NCBI RefSeq assembly: GCF_900155555.1
Contig: NZ_FUHN01000007.1
Span: forward strand, 239,911-303,910
Length of the DNA: 64,000 bases
Direction of reading: 5' to 3'
From: Mobilibacterium timonense
GTDB lineage: Bacteria; Bacillota; Clostridia; Peptostreptococcales; Anaerovoracaceae
Shown: positions 1-8,415 of the stretch, one piece after another
Numbering within the stretch: the stretch's first letter is position 1
How the letters are laid out: each line of letters starts with the position of its first letter
Position numbers and translations under genes: made by a program
Notes under the pieces: model-generated
What the model was told of the DNA's origin: nothing
Databases searched by the model: none
Seen by the model: the letters and a program-made list of their open reading frames with translations, nothing else

Positions 1-223
1 AATTTCTTCTCTCGACCTCGTTGAACCAGCACCTCTCTGCCCCTCTCGAAAGGGCCTCCAGCCCAAGGCTCCCTGATCCCGCGAACAGGTCCAGAACTTT
101 CGCTCCTGGAATGTAAAAGCTTATCATGCTGAAAACGGCCTCCCTCACCTTTTCGGTGGTCGGCCTTATCCACTCCGGGATCTCCAGCTTCCTGTACTTG
201 TAGTCTCCTGCAACTATCTTCAT
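1..223 (-). CDS. rsmD: 16S rRNA (guanine-966-N2)-methyltransferase RsmD, N-terminal part
   Basis: The reverse strand encodes about 74 residues starting MKIVAGDYKYRKLEIP, followed by RPTTEKVREAVFSM and the SAM-binding motif VLDLFAGSGSLGLEALSRGA. That order is characteristic of RsmD, which methylates N2 of G966 in 16S rRNA on the assembling 30S subunit. The gene runs off the left edge of the window, so the catalytic NPPY region and the C-terminus are not visible. The ATG is at 221-223, about 50 bp downstream of the recG stop, so it is probably the last visible member of the rpmB-asp23-recG transcription unit. recG next to rsmD is a common Firmicutes arrangement. The identity is secure from the motif set despite truncation by the window. 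Confidence 0.9.
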   Translation of the reverse strand, partial: MKIVAGDYKYRKLEIPEWIRPTTEKVREAVFSMISFYIPGAKVLDLFAGSGSLGLEALSRGAERCWFNEVERRN

Positions 224-272
224 TATATATATGCTCCTTAGATGTTTTTGCTCTGACCTGTACTTCACACGG

Positions 273-2315
273 CTACAGAACGTCGCTGTTGTCCGACACG
301 TACATGCACCGGATCAACTCTTCCATCCTTGACCAGTCCGTTTTTACATATCTGCCGTCAAGTATCCCCCCGGCATCCTCCTCTGCCGCCGTCAGGATCT
401 CCGGATACCTGATGAGATCCGACACAAAAGCCACAGACCCGTGCTGCATCGTACCCATGATGTCTCCCGGGCCCCTGAGCCTGTAGTCCTCCTGTGCTAT
501 TGTAAAACCGTCAGAGGTCTCTGTCATTATCTTTATACGCTCCGCAGACTGCGGCGACCTTCCGTAATTCACGAGATAACAGTACGACTGTATGCTGCTC
601 CTGCCTACACGGCCCCTGAGCTGATGAAGCTGTGCCATTCCGAAGCGCTCACTGTTCTCGATGACGATGATAGACGCCCCTGGAACATTTATGCCTACCT
701 CGATCACCACCGTTGATACCAGAATATCCCCTTTTCCTTGAGAAAATTCCTCCATTATCCGTTCTTTTTCGTCCTTGCTCATGCGTCCGTGGAGGAGGAG
801 GACCTTAAATCCCGGAAAAAGTCTTTTCATCTCGTCGTAAAGCGCCGTGGCAGAGTTCAGTTCTCCCTCGTCGTCGATGCTCGGGGCCACGACATATGCC
901 TGATGCCCCCTGGAGAGCTGTTCCCGGACAGCTGCATATGCCATCTTTCTCGTGTTCCCGTTCACTCCTCTTGTGATCACAGGCAGCCTTGAGGCCGGCA
1001 TGGTCCTTATCGTGGAAAAGTCCATGTCTCCGAATACCGTAGATGCAAGCGTTCTCGGTATGGGCGTTGCGGACATGACCAGTACGTTGACTCCGGATGC
1101 CTTTTCCGTGAGGATCCTGCGCTGCCGAACTCCGAAACGGTGCTGTTCATCTGTGACGACGAGACCCAGATCCCGGAACACCACATCATCCTGGAGGAGA
1201 GCCTGTGTACCGATTATGAGGTCGATGTTGCCACCTGCAAGGTCTTCGAGTACCTCACGACGCTCGGAAGCCTTGATGCTGCTCACGAGGAGAGCGCACC
1301 GCACACCGAATGGATCCAGCACTTCCTTCATATCTCTGTAGTGCTGGCGGGCGAGGATCTCCGTCGGCGCCATCACCGCTGACTGCTTTCCGCTCTTCCA
1401 GGCCATGAATATGCTTGCTTCGGCAACTGCAGTCTTTCCGCAGCCCACGTCACCCTGGATCAGCCTGTTCATAGGCTTTTTTTCCCTTAGATCCCTGGAG
1501 ATACTGGCGACAGCATCTGCCTGACCTTCCGTGAGTTGAAACGGCAAGCTGTCCAGGAATTCTGAAGGGTCAGTGGCCTCCATGGCTCCGTTACCGGAAT
1601 TACTCATGAGGCGTGTGTCTCTTTTCAGCGCTACCTGATTCGCCAGGAGCTTTTCATAAACAAGTCTGTATCTGGCTGCCCCGTATTTGTGTTCGCCCTC
1701 TGGAAAATGAATATTCGTATAGGCGTATCTCTGGTCGCATAGCTTTCTTCTGGCCACGAGTCCGGGATCCAGCCATTCCTCATCAAGTTCACTGCATCTT
1801 TCAAGAGTATCTCCGATCCACTTGATGAAATCGTTGCTTGTTATCCCGCTGGTGCACCTGTATACGGGGATTATACCGCGGACGTCCCTCTGACTGCCGG
1901 TCTCGGTTATCTCTGGATTGATAAAGGCGACTGCACCATTTTTTCTGGAGAGCCTTCCGAACACGGAATACTCCTTTCCGTTGTCCAGGTTTTTCATCAT
2001 GAACGAGGCATTGAAAAAAACGGCCACGAAGCCGCAGTCGTCTCCTCTGAAAGTGAACGTGGCCATGGTGCGACCGCCGCTGATATGGCGGATGCCCTTC
2101 CTCATGAGGGTGCCGCAGACCAGGACCTCTTTTCCCTCTGGTGCATAAAGCGGAGAGACTGGCGACCGCCGGTCTCTGAAGCGGAACGGAAAATGCGTCA
2201 GCAGGTCCTCTACCGTGCGGATCCCGAGGTTATTAAGCCTTTCCTGTTTTTTTGCCCCGATGCCCCTGACCTCGGAAACGGAGCTCTGAAATGTCAGTTC
2301 TTTTCTCTCAGTCAT
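273..2315 (-). CDS. recG: ATP-dependent DNA helicase RecG
   Basis: A 680-residue protein of normal RecG length. It unwinds branched DNA (stalled forks, Holliday junctions) during repair and recombination. The N-terminal wedge/OB-fold region covers roughly residues 10-160. Helicase motif I is GDVGCGKT near residue 288, motif II is DEQHRFG near residue 386, then SATPIPRTLA, and the second RecA-like domain carries LLHGRM, VIEVGINVP and QLRGRVGR. The RecG-type tail (LRGPGDIMGTMQHG) is present. The start codon overlaps the end of the upstream Asp23-like gene by 8 bp, suggesting translational coupling. Nothing is missing from the catalytic set. The gene is followed after about 50 bp by rsmD. Confidence 0.97.
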   Translation of the reverse strand: MTERKELTFQSSVSEVRGIGAKKQERLNNLGIRTVEDLLTHFPFRFRDRRSPVSPLYAPEGKEVLVCGTLMRKGIRHISGGRTMATFTFRGDDCGFVAVFFNASFMMKNLDNGKEYSVFGRLSRKNGAVAFINPEITETGSQRDVRGIIPVYRCTSGITSNDFIKWIGDTLERCSELDEEWLDPGLVARRKLCDQRYAYTNIHFPEGEHKYGAARYRLVYEKLLANQVALKRDTRLMSNSGNGAMEATDPSEFLDSLPFQLTEGQADAVASISRDLREKKPMNRLIQGDVGCGKTAVAEASIFMAWKSGKQSAVMAPTEILARQHYRDMKEVLDPFGVRCALLVSSIKASERREVLEDLAGGNIDLIIGTQALLQDDVVFRDLGLVVTDEQHRFGVRQRRILTEKASGVNVLVMSATPIPRTLASTVFGDMDFSTIRTMPASRLPVITRGVNGNTRKMAYAAVREQLSRGHQAYVVAPSIDDEGELNSATALYDEMKRLFPGFKVLLLHGRMSKDEKERIMEEFSQGKGDILVSTVVIEVGINVPGASIIVIENSERFGMAQLHQLRGRVGRSSIQSYCYLVNYGRSPQSAERIKIMTETSDGFTIAQEDYRLRGPGDIMGTMQHGSVAFVSDLIRYPEILTAAEEDAGGILDGRYVKTDWSRMEELIRCMYVSDNSDVL

Positions 2316-2751
2316 TGGTCTTCGTCAGCACGCGTTCGCCAGGTATGAGGCTCTTCTTCCTGTCGAATGGAGAACTCTTGCCACGGCCGTCCTTCTGGTC
2401 GGAGACTGTTCCCATTATGTGGGCGGATATCCCTCTTGGCTTATCCAGGCAGAGTATCTCGAAGTCCTCCTCCACCTTCCTGAAAAGAACATCTGCCGCC
2501 TCCTGGTAGGAGATGCCACTCAGTACGGCGAAGTTCACGTCCACGTAAATATCTCTACCTCGTATTTCCACGTTCACTGCCTTGAGCATGTCCCCCAGCC
2601 CGTTCCAGATGCGGTGATGGAGGAGAGCTCCCTTTCTGCTGCATGGAATAAGATATGAAGACAATGACAACATATCATCAACAATGAGCTTCTCCAGGAC
2701 GGCGTTGTTTATCGCGACTATCCCATATTCATTTCTGGTAATAACTGCCAT
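2308..2751 (-). CDS. Asp23/Gls24-family protein
   Basis: A 147-residue protein. I start it at the ATG at 2749-2751 because a GGGAGGA ribosome site lies 5 bases upstream, rather than at the longer in-frame start at 2781. The N-terminus (MAVITRNEYGIVAINNAVLEKL) and the central part (MLKAVNVEIRGRDIYVDVNF, then a tail with AADVLFRKVEEDFEI) follow the Asp23/Gls24 (YloU) pattern of small membrane-associated envelope-stress proteins. The position between rpmB and recG also matches yloU in other Firmicutes, although the usual DAK-domain fatty-acid kinase gene (yloV/fakA) between them is absent here. Its C-terminal 40 residues are charged and not obviously conserved. The exact role is unknown; the family call rests on pattern and context. 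Confidence 0.7.
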   Translation of the reverse strand: MAVITRNEYGIVAINNAVLEKLIVDDMLSLSSYLIPCSRKGALLHHRIWNGLGDMLKAVNVEIRGRDIYVDVNFAVLSGISYQEAADVLFRKVEEDFEILCLDKPRGISAHIMGTVSDQKDGRGKSSPFDRKKSLIPGERVLTKTND

Positions 2752-2796
2752 AGGTTCCTCCCGAAAACATGAACGATCCATCAGATCAGGATAAAC

Positions 2797-2823
2797 AAAA
2801 AATCCTGAGCGGTATGCTCAGGA
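2797..2823 (-). terminator. Rho-independent terminator after rpmB
   Basis: On the minus strand an 8-bp stem (TCCTGAGC / GCTCAGGA, loop ATACC) is followed by six T residues. It lies directly downstream of rpmB. The Asp23-like gene behind it has no obvious promoter of its own in the roughly 45 bp left, so partial read-through is likely. Confidence 0.85.
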
Positions 2824-2844
2824 CAATAAGCCGGAATATATTCA

Positions 2845-3036
2845 CTAGTTGGCACGGTTTACTTTGCCCGCTCTTAAGCAGCTCGTGCAAACGTTAGCCT
2901 TTCTAACTGTTCCATGATCATTCACTCTGACAGTCTGAATATTAGCATTCCACTTTCTTCTGCTGTGTCTGTTGGAATGAGAAACAGCGTTTCCGGATGT
3001 CTGGCCCTTACCGCAAACTTCGCATTTTCTAGACAT
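2845..3036 (-). CDS. rpmB: 50S ribosomal protein L28
   Basis: A 63-residue protein with the bacterial L28 signature: MSRKCEVCGKG at the start, GNAVSHSNRHSRRKWNANIQ in the middle and CTSCLRAGKV near the end. The two pairs CEVC and CTSC mark the zinc-ribbon (C+) form. The start was placed at 3034-3036 because AGGAGG sits 8 bases upstream; the in-frame ATG three codons earlier lies inside that ribosome site. L28 is a late-assembling large-subunit protein. The gene has its own promoter candidate and terminator, as expected for a highly expressed ribosomal gene. Confidence 0.98.
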   Translation of the reverse strand: MSRKCEVCGKGQTSGNAVSHSNRHSRRKWNANIQTVRVNDHGTVRKANVCTSCLRAGKVNRAN

Positions 3037-3088
3037 TTGCCGCACCTCCTTACAATTTCAGTATAATGCGTCAATCAACGCAAGGTGT

Positions 3089-3118
3089 ATTTTACCACAA
3101 CAAATATACACATTGCAA
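3089..3118 (-). promoter_or_regulatory. Candidate sigma-A promoter of rpmB
   Basis: On the minus strand a -35 TTGCAA (3113-3118) and a -10 TAAAAT (3089-3094) are separated by 18 bp, roughly 50 bp before the rpmB start. The -35 is 4/6 and the -10 is 5/6 to consensus. Confidence 0.55.
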
Positions 3119-3186
3119 GGAAAAATCATGGAAAAAATGTGATGAACTCTCCCCGGTAAAAACTTTTCCGTTTATTTATAATAATG

Positions 3187-3192
3187 TATAAT
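3187..3192 (+). promoter_or_regulatory. Candidate -10 box of the M20-like gene
   Basis: A perfect TATAAT lies 31 bp before the ATG at 3223. No good -35 element is visible, only TTTCCG about 16 bp upstream, so this is a moderate call. Confidence 0.45.
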
Positions 3193-3222
3193 AACTCAGT
3201 ATTTCAATAGAAAGGCAGCATT

Positions 3223-4674
3223 ATGACTGAGAAAAAGCATAACAACAAAACCACCGCAATAGTAGTCCTGGTAGCTGCGGTCGCGGTCGGCCTCATAGGA
3301 TACTATAAAACGGGACGCCTCAGGCTTGTGGATAAAAGTGACTACAAGACGATCTACAATAACATCGTTGCAGCCGCGGCGACCACTAAGTCCGACAACG
3401 CGGAGCTTAAGAGCCTGCAGAAGTGGGCGGACAAAAAAAAGCTGGACTATGTCACCGACAGCAGCGGAAACATGATAGTCACCGTTGCTGCTGCCAGCGG
3501 CAAAGAGGATCAGCCGACAACGGTCATAGCAGTTGAGTATAACAGCAAGACTATGGAGACTGACGCTTCCTCGCTGGCCACCGCGAAATACATCGCAGCC
3601 AACGGATCCGGGACTCCATTGAAAGTCGTTTTCCTGAACGATTCCGAGAACCTTCACTCAGGGGCGGAGAACCTGATACCGTCAGCGATCCCCGACAACT
3701 CGAACGTGTTTTTCCTTGACTCTGGAAGCTCTTCCTATATCTCCACGAGTTCCTTCGCAGGACAGCTGACGACGTTCTCCGTGGACAAGACCACTCAGTC
3801 GAGGACCTGCGATTCGGCGGTGAAGATCACCATCAAGGGATGTACAACAGGAGATCCGAGGACTTCCATGGGCTCACAGCCTAACCCTGTCGATTCTTTA
3901 AGTACCCTCCTCACCTATCTCAAGGGAAAATCGGTCCCTTACGAGATATCAGAACTGAAGGTGGGAAGCAACGGCAACATGTATCCTGATTCGATGACCG
4001 TGACAGTACTGGTGAACTCTTACACCCTCACAGACCTGACCACTTATCTGGACAAGAGATCCGAGAGCTTCAAGAAGACATACTCCGACGATTATCCGGA
4101 TTCATCTTATACGTATGAGATACTGGATGACGCCAGTCTCCCGTCCACGGTGTACAGCAGCAGCACTACGGACTCAATGACGAACCTGCTCTTCACTATC
4201 GCCAGCGGAGTGTACAGGTTCGACAAAAGCGAGGCCACCGATGAGCACAAGGAAGGCGATCCTTACGCATACAACTGCTTTACAGACCTTAAAGACAGCG
4301 GCGACACGATGAAGCTCACGGTCTCCACCAGCGCGCTCAGCAGCGTGTATATGGATCAGGTGGCAGGAGAAAACGAAGCGGCTGCAAAGCTGAACAACGC
4401 CGACATAAATGTGGAAAAGCAGTATGCTGCATTTTCGGGCAATGATACCAGCATTCCGCTCGAACTTGCCAACATCTACACAAAGACGAATGCGATCACC
4501 GGAAAGGACATGACTATCCAGGTAAAGGACGACACTTATGTCACACCTTGTTCCCTCCTTGGGGACGTAAACGGAACTGCGACGATCGTACACATTTGTA
4601 TCGCAGAAGATAACAATACTTACATCGCAAACATGCTTATGAACTATATTGCGCAGAACATACAGACAAACTGA
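3223..4674 (+). CDS. Membrane-anchored M20 (PepD-like) protein lacking the metal ligands
   Basis: A 483-residue protein with a short basic N-terminus and one membrane anchor (residues about 10-27, TTAIVVLVAAVAVGLIGYY), so the rest is probably outside the cell. Its layout follows the aminoacyl-histidine dipeptidase PepD of peptidase family M20: the DSSGNMIV strand, then VIAVEYNSKTM where PepD has the HxD metal motif, VVFLNDSENLHSGAENL where PepD has TEEAGMDGA, VFFLDSG where PepD has NTDSE, and a lid-domain-like VKITIKGC stretch. The catalytic His, Asp and Glu ligands are therefore replaced. Residues near the C-terminus (VTPCSLLGDVNG) also lack the expected His. This suggests a non-catalytic binding protein derived from a dipeptidase. 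The gene stands alone between its own -10 box and a strong terminator. The alignment was made by eye; the fold assignment is likely but not certain. Confidence 0.6.
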   Translation: MTEKKHNNKTTAIVVLVAAVAVGLIGYYKTGRLRLVDKSDYKTIYNNIVAAAATTKSDNAELKSLQKWADKKKLDYVTDSSGNMIVTVAAASGKEDQPTTVIAVEYNSKTMETDASSLATAKYIAANGSGTPLKVVFLNDSENLHSGAENLIPSAIPDNSNVFFLDSGSSSYISTSSFAGQLTTFSVDKTTQSRTCDSAVKITIKGCTTGDPRTSMGSQPNPVDSLSTLLTYLKGKSVPYEISELKVGSNGNMYPDSMTVTVLVNSYTLTDLTTYLDKRSESFKKTYSDDYPDSSYTYEILDDASLPSTVYSSSTTDSMTNLLFTIASGVYRFDKSEATDEHKEGDPYAYNCFTDLKDSGDTMKLTVSTSALSSVYMDQVAGENEAAAKLNNADINVEKQYAAFSGNDTSIPLELANIYTKTNAITGKDMTIQVKDDTYVTPCSLLGDVNGTATIVHICIAEDNNTYIANMLMNYIAQNIQTN

Positions 4675-4692
4675 TCTGGACCGTGGACCTCA

Positions 4693-4727
4693 GCTCCCCC
4701 GCCTCCCGGGGGAGCATTTATTTTTTT
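4693..4727 (+). terminator. Rho-independent terminator of the M20-like gene
   Basis: A GC-rich 8-bp stem (GCTCCCCC / GGGGGAGC) is followed by ATTTATTTTTTT. Confidence 0.9.
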
Positions 4728-4774
4728 AAGAAAAGATAAAATATTATCCATTTCACTTAATCCAAGTTTACTTA

Positions 4775-4783
4775 TGCTATAAT
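4775..4783 (+). promoter_or_regulatory. Extended -10 promoter of the PBP1A gene
   Basis: TGCTATAAT is an extended -10 element with a perfect TATAAT (4778-4783). It lies 36 bp before the ATG at 4820, and a GGGAGGT ribosome site sits at 4808-4814. No clear -35 is needed or seen. Confidence 0.65.
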
Positions 4784-4819
4784 ATTTAAACCTATGTATT
4801 CAGTATCGGGAGGTAAGAG

Positions 4820-7800
4820 ATGCGAAAGGAAGACGACATCAGAGATAAAGAAGGAAACGATATAGATGAGTTTCTTTCGAAATTCGATGACCCTGATTCC
4901 GGTAAAATAGATGCAGACGGCATAAAGTCTGTCGGTGAAAAGGACGGCTCCACCGACGATGATCTCATAATGGGGTCCGAACACGGAGTGGACTTTTCCT
5001 CTGTCACAGACAGCGACAGAAAGGCAAAGAGAAAAATGAACTCTTTCGACAGAGCGTCGAAGCGTTACGAGAAGGAAAAGATGAGAGGACAGAAACTGAA
5101 AGATAAACAAAAACAGCGACATGGTTCCGGCAAGTCGTCATTCATGAAACACGGAAAAGGCTTTTCCCGGAAAAATTTCAAGGAGTGGTTCACCCTTCTT
5201 TTCAAGAAAGAGAACCCCGACTATACACCTGGAGCCGGCGATCATATCACCGTGAACGGAAAATCGGTCAAGAACACGGCATACCTGTTCAGCCCGCTGA
5301 GGACTCTCCGTACCCTGGTCGTACTGATGCTCATTCTGATGCTCATATTCTTCATCTACTGCTTCGTGGTCATCAGCATGGCTCCTAAGATAGATCCGAC
5401 CAAGATATATGACAATATCGCTGAGAGCTCTACGGTATACGACGATGAAGGCAATGCTGTCGACAACGTCTACTACACCGAGGACAGGAAATTCGTTTCA
5501 TACGATGAGATCCCGAAAAACTGCATCAACGCATTCGTAGCCCTGGAGGACAAGACCTTCTGGAAACACAACGGTTTCAACTGGACGAGAATGATCGGTG
5601 CTGTTTTCCAGTCAATAACGGGACAGGGAGCCATCTCCGGCACCAGCACGATCACACAGCAGCTGGCAAGGAACGTTTACCTGCCGAATATCAAGAGCCA
5701 GAGGAGCATAAGGCGTAAGGTCATCGAGATGTATTACGCCAGCCAGATCGAGCACGCTCTGACTAAGAAGGAGATAATCACAGCTTATCTCAACACCATA
5801 TATCTGGGCTTCGGCAACTACGGAATCGAAACGGCCGCCCACTCCTACTTTTCAAAGGATCCTGAGGACCTCACCCTTGAGGAGTGTGCCGCCCTTGCCG
5901 CTCTGCCTCAGGCCCCTGACAGCTATGCTCTGGTGAAGCTCGTAGACAGCAGCTCTGTTACCGAGGGCGACACCAACATCATCATGAGAGAGCCTAACAC
6001 GTATATTGCCAACGACGCCTCCAAGGACAGGCGTGAGACATGCCTGAATCTCATGTACAAGCAGGGCTATATAACAAAGAAACAGCACGATGAAGCATAC
6101 AGTAAGGCGCTTATCGACTTCATCAATCCTGACATAAAGACTGACTCCAGCGATGACTCCTACTTCACCGACTACATGATCGACGAGGTAAAGCAGGATC
6201 TCATGGATAAATACGATATTACGGAAGATGAAGCGAACCGGATGATCTACACCGGCGGGCTGAACATATACTCCACCATGGATTCCACTGCTCAGAGCAC
6301 CATAGTGAAGGAGTTCAGCGATTCATCCAACTTCCCGTACCTGACGAACATCAGTTACGACCGAAACAACAACATCCTGGATTCTTCCGGCAATATTGTG
6401 CTTTATAAATACAGCAATTTCTTCGATGACAGCGGCAACTTCACGCTGAGCAGCAGCGAAGCTACCGTGAACAGCGACGGTTCTGTTACTATAAAGAGAG
6501 GCCATCGCCTGAATATATACAGGACCGAATCGAATGGAGTCGTAGATTACAGTCTCGAATTCAAGCAGACGTATGTCATGGACAACGGGACCCTGACCGT
6601 ATATCCGGGCGGATATATCAATATCCCTGCTGAATACAAGAAGCTGGACAAGAATGATGACCTCGTCATTTCGGCGAAGTACTTCAAGGAGAATCCTAAC
6701 AAGATCAAGATCGACGGTGACACCATCACTCTTACGCCGGACGTGTACTCGCTCCCTTCAAAGGTGATACAGCCTCAGGCCGCAATGGTCATCGTTGAGG
6801 TCGGCACAGGACAGGTGAAGGCCATGGTAGGAGGTCGTGAGGTCGAAGGACGTCAGCTCTACAACAGAGCTATCAACACAAGGCAGTCCGGTTCCTCTAT
6901 CAAACCACTTACTGTTTACGGCGCTGCCCTTCAGAAGAGCTACGAGCTTCAGGCTGAAGGCCAGAAGTATACATATCACAATGTGGGCAACTCTAAACAG
7001 GGAACATCCGGTTACGGAGATTATCTTACCGCAGCATCCACCATCGTGGACGAGCCGTTGTACTTCAACGGCAAGCAGTGGCCTAAGAATGCGGAGAACA
7101 ACTTTGTTGGATCCGTTACCATGAGACAGGCCCTCCAGCAGTCCATCAACACCTGCGCCGTCAAGATCGAGCAGCAGGTCGGAGATGATTATGCTGCGAA
7201 GATGGCCAAGAAATTCGGCCTGACGACCCTGGTCACAGACTCGTCTGCAGCGTCTAACGATATGAACGCGGCAGCCCTTGCTCTTGGAGGACTTACAAAG
7301 GGCGTGAAACCTCTGGAGATGGCACAGGCATATGCTTCCTTCCCTAACGGAGGTGTTAGGAAGGATTCCATCGCCTATACAAAGGTCACGGACAGGAACG
7401 GTAAGGTCATACTGAGGTCGAAATCCAAGTCCCATAAGGTTCTGGATGAGGGCGTTGCGTGGATCATGACCGATATGCTCAAGTCGGTAGTCACCAATGG
7501 ACTCGGATCCCCTGCTGCCCTCTCGGGAGTGCAGGCAGGTGGTAAAACGGGTACCACCAGTGACAACTACGATATCTGGTTCGACGGATTCACCCCTCAC
7601 TATGCTGCTGTTATCTGGATCGGATCCGATGTGAACATCAAGATGTCCAGCATGTCAAACATGGCTGCAGCCCTCTGGGGAAAGATCATGAATCAGATAC
7701 CGAAGGCCAAGACGGGCTCATACAAGAAGCAGCCTTCGGACGTCATAAAATCCAACGGCGAATACTTCACAAAGGGTACAGAGACCGGTCAGCAGAAACT

Positions 7801-8050
7801 CGTAATGAGTGGTGAGACAAAAGAAGAAACCACGGAAGAAACTACAACTGAGGAACAGACCACTACTCAGGAATCCGGCAATACCGGTGAGACTACTGGC
7901 GGAAACACCGGAGGGGCCACCGGAGGAAACACTGGAGGCAGCACTGGCGGTAATACCGGAGGAAGTACTGGCGGAAACACCGGAGGCAATACAGGTGGTA
8001 ATACCGGAGGCAGCACTGGCGGTAATACCGGAGGAGGCACTACTCCGTAA
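4820..8050 (+). CDS. Class A penicillin-binding protein (PBP1A-type) with glycine-rich tail
   Basis: A 1076-residue bifunctional peptidoglycan synthase. Residues 1-160 are a long charged cytoplasmic extension (longer than usual), followed by one membrane helix at about 165-190. The GT51 glycosyltransferase domain shows EDKTFWKHNGFNW near residue 241 and GTSTITQQLARN. The transpeptidase domain carries SxxK as SGSSIKPL near residue 690, SxN as SINTCAV near 775 and KTGTT near 909. All catalytic motifs are present. The C-terminus is a Thr/Glu-rich linker and then twelve four-residue xTGG units (residues 1025-1072), a low-complexity tail likely to sit in the cell wall. It is transcribed alone, between a clear extended -10 promoter and a strong terminator. 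Confidence 0.95.
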   Translation: MRKEDDIRDKEGNDIDEFLSKFDDPDSGKIDADGIKSVGEKDGSTDDDLIMGSEHGVDFSSVTDSDRKAKRKMNSFDRASKRYEKEKMRGQKLKDKQKQRHGSGKSSFMKHGKGFSRKNFKEWFTLLFKKENPDYTPGAGDHITVNGKSVKNTAYLFSPLRTLRTLVVLMLILMLIFFIYCFVVISMAPKIDPTKIYDNIAESSTVYDDEGNAVDNVYYTEDRKFVSYDEIPKNCINAFVALEDKTFWKHNGFNWTRMIGAVFQSITGQGAISGTSTITQQLARNVYLPNIKSQRSIRRKVIEMYYASQIEHALTKKEIITAYLNTIYLGFGNYGIETAAHSYFSKDPEDLTLEECAALAALPQAPDSYALVKLVDSSSVTEGDTNIIMREPNTYIANDASKDRRETCLNLMYKQGYITKKQHDEAYSKALIDFINPDIKTDSSDDSYFTDYMIDEVKQDLMDKYDITEDEANRMIYTGGLNIYSTMDSTAQSTIVKEFSDSSNFPYLTNISYDRNNNILDSSGNIVLYKYSNFFDDSGNFTLSSSEATVNSDGSVTIKRGHRLNIYRTESNGVVDYSLEFKQTYVMDNGTLTVYPGGYINIPAEYKKLDKNDDLVISAKYFKENPNKIKIDGDTITLTPDVYSLPSKVIQPQAAMVIVEVGTGQVKAMVGGREVEGRQLYNRAINTRQSGSSIKPLTVYGAALQKSYELQAEGQKYTYHNVGNSKQGTSGYGDYLTAASTIVDEPLYFNGKQWPKNAENNFVGSVTMRQALQQSINTCAVKIEQQVGDDYAAKMAKKFGLTTLVTDSSAASNDMNAAALALGGLTKGVKPLEMAQAYASFPNGGVRKDSIAYTKVTDRNGKVILRSKSKSHKVLDEGVAWIMTDMLKSVVTNGLGSPAALSGVQAGGKTGTTSDNYDIWFDGFTPHYAAVIWIGSDVNIKMSSMSNMAAALWGKIMNQIPKAKTGSYKKQPSDVIKSNGEYFTKGTETGQQKLVMSGETKEETTEETTTEEQTTTQESGNTGETTGGNTGGATGGNTGGSTGGNTGGSTGGNTGGNTGGNTGGSTGGNTGGGTTP
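7892..8035 (+). repeat. 12-bp coding tandem repeat (xTGG units of PBP1A tail)
   Basis: Twelve consecutive 12-bp units encode TTGG, NTGG, ATGG, NTGG, STGG and so on, with alternating Asn and Ser in the first position. The units are similar but not identical at synonymous sites (GGC/GGA/GGT), so copy number could change by slippage. It lies wholly in the reading frame of the PBP. Confidence 0.9.
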
Positions 8051-8076
8051 AGCGAATAGAACATCAGAATAACAGA

Positions 8077-8120
8077 TACACCGGCAAACGCTCATAGCAT
8101 TCGTTTGCCGGTGTATTTTT
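8077..8120 (+). terminator. Rho-independent terminator of the PBP1A gene
   Basis: A perfect 13-bp stem (ACACCGGCAAACG / CGTTTGCCGGTGT) with an 11-base loop is followed by ATTTTT. Confidence 0.93.
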
Positions 8121-8342
8121 GTGTGGTGAAATATGAATTTATATTCACCATGTTAAGAAAATATCATTCGTGCGCTATGCGGGATATTTTTTGGATCATA
8201 TTAGTAATCCGCAAACAGAATCCACCCCTCATTTTGTCCTATTCTCACAAAGCATTGAAATTGACCTGTTTTCTGAGAAATCATGCATAAAGTGATTGTT
8301 GTGTGATGCGGCTATTTCAGTTCTGTGACGCGTTCATTCATA
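8121..8342. other. Intergenic stretch without a visible gene
   Basis: AT-rich DNA between the PBP1A terminator and the NSS promoter. The only structure I see is an imperfect inverted repeat at 8125-8149 (GGTGAAATAT ... ATATTCACC, one bulged base). The short reading frames here have no ribosome site and no recognisable sequence. Confidence 0.5.
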
Positions 8343-8371
8343 TTGACAACACAAACCCGCCGTCTTATAAT
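8343..8371 (+). promoter_or_regulatory. Consensus sigma-A promoter of the NSS symporter gene
   Basis: Perfect TTGACA (8343-8348) and perfect TATAAT (8366-8371) with the ideal 17-bp spacer. The expected transcript start is near 8378, about 38 bp before the ATG at 8416. This is the strongest promoter in the window and predicts high constitutive expression unless a repressor acts on it. Confidence 0.93.
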
Positions 8372-8415
8372 TCATACATATAAAGGCTTTGGTTATTCAT
8401 TATATGGAGGTAACT

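Noticed and set aside
6758..7600. A 280-codon minus-strand open frame inside the PBP1A gene
   Set aside because: Antisense shadow of the transpeptidase domain with no family features.
7892..8035. Repeat array considered as CRISPR
   Set aside because: The 12-bp units are contiguous, in frame and without spacers.
7867..8064. Minus-strand frame encoding a PPVLPP-type proline repeat
   Set aside because: It is only the antisense reading of the glycine-rich PBP1A tail.
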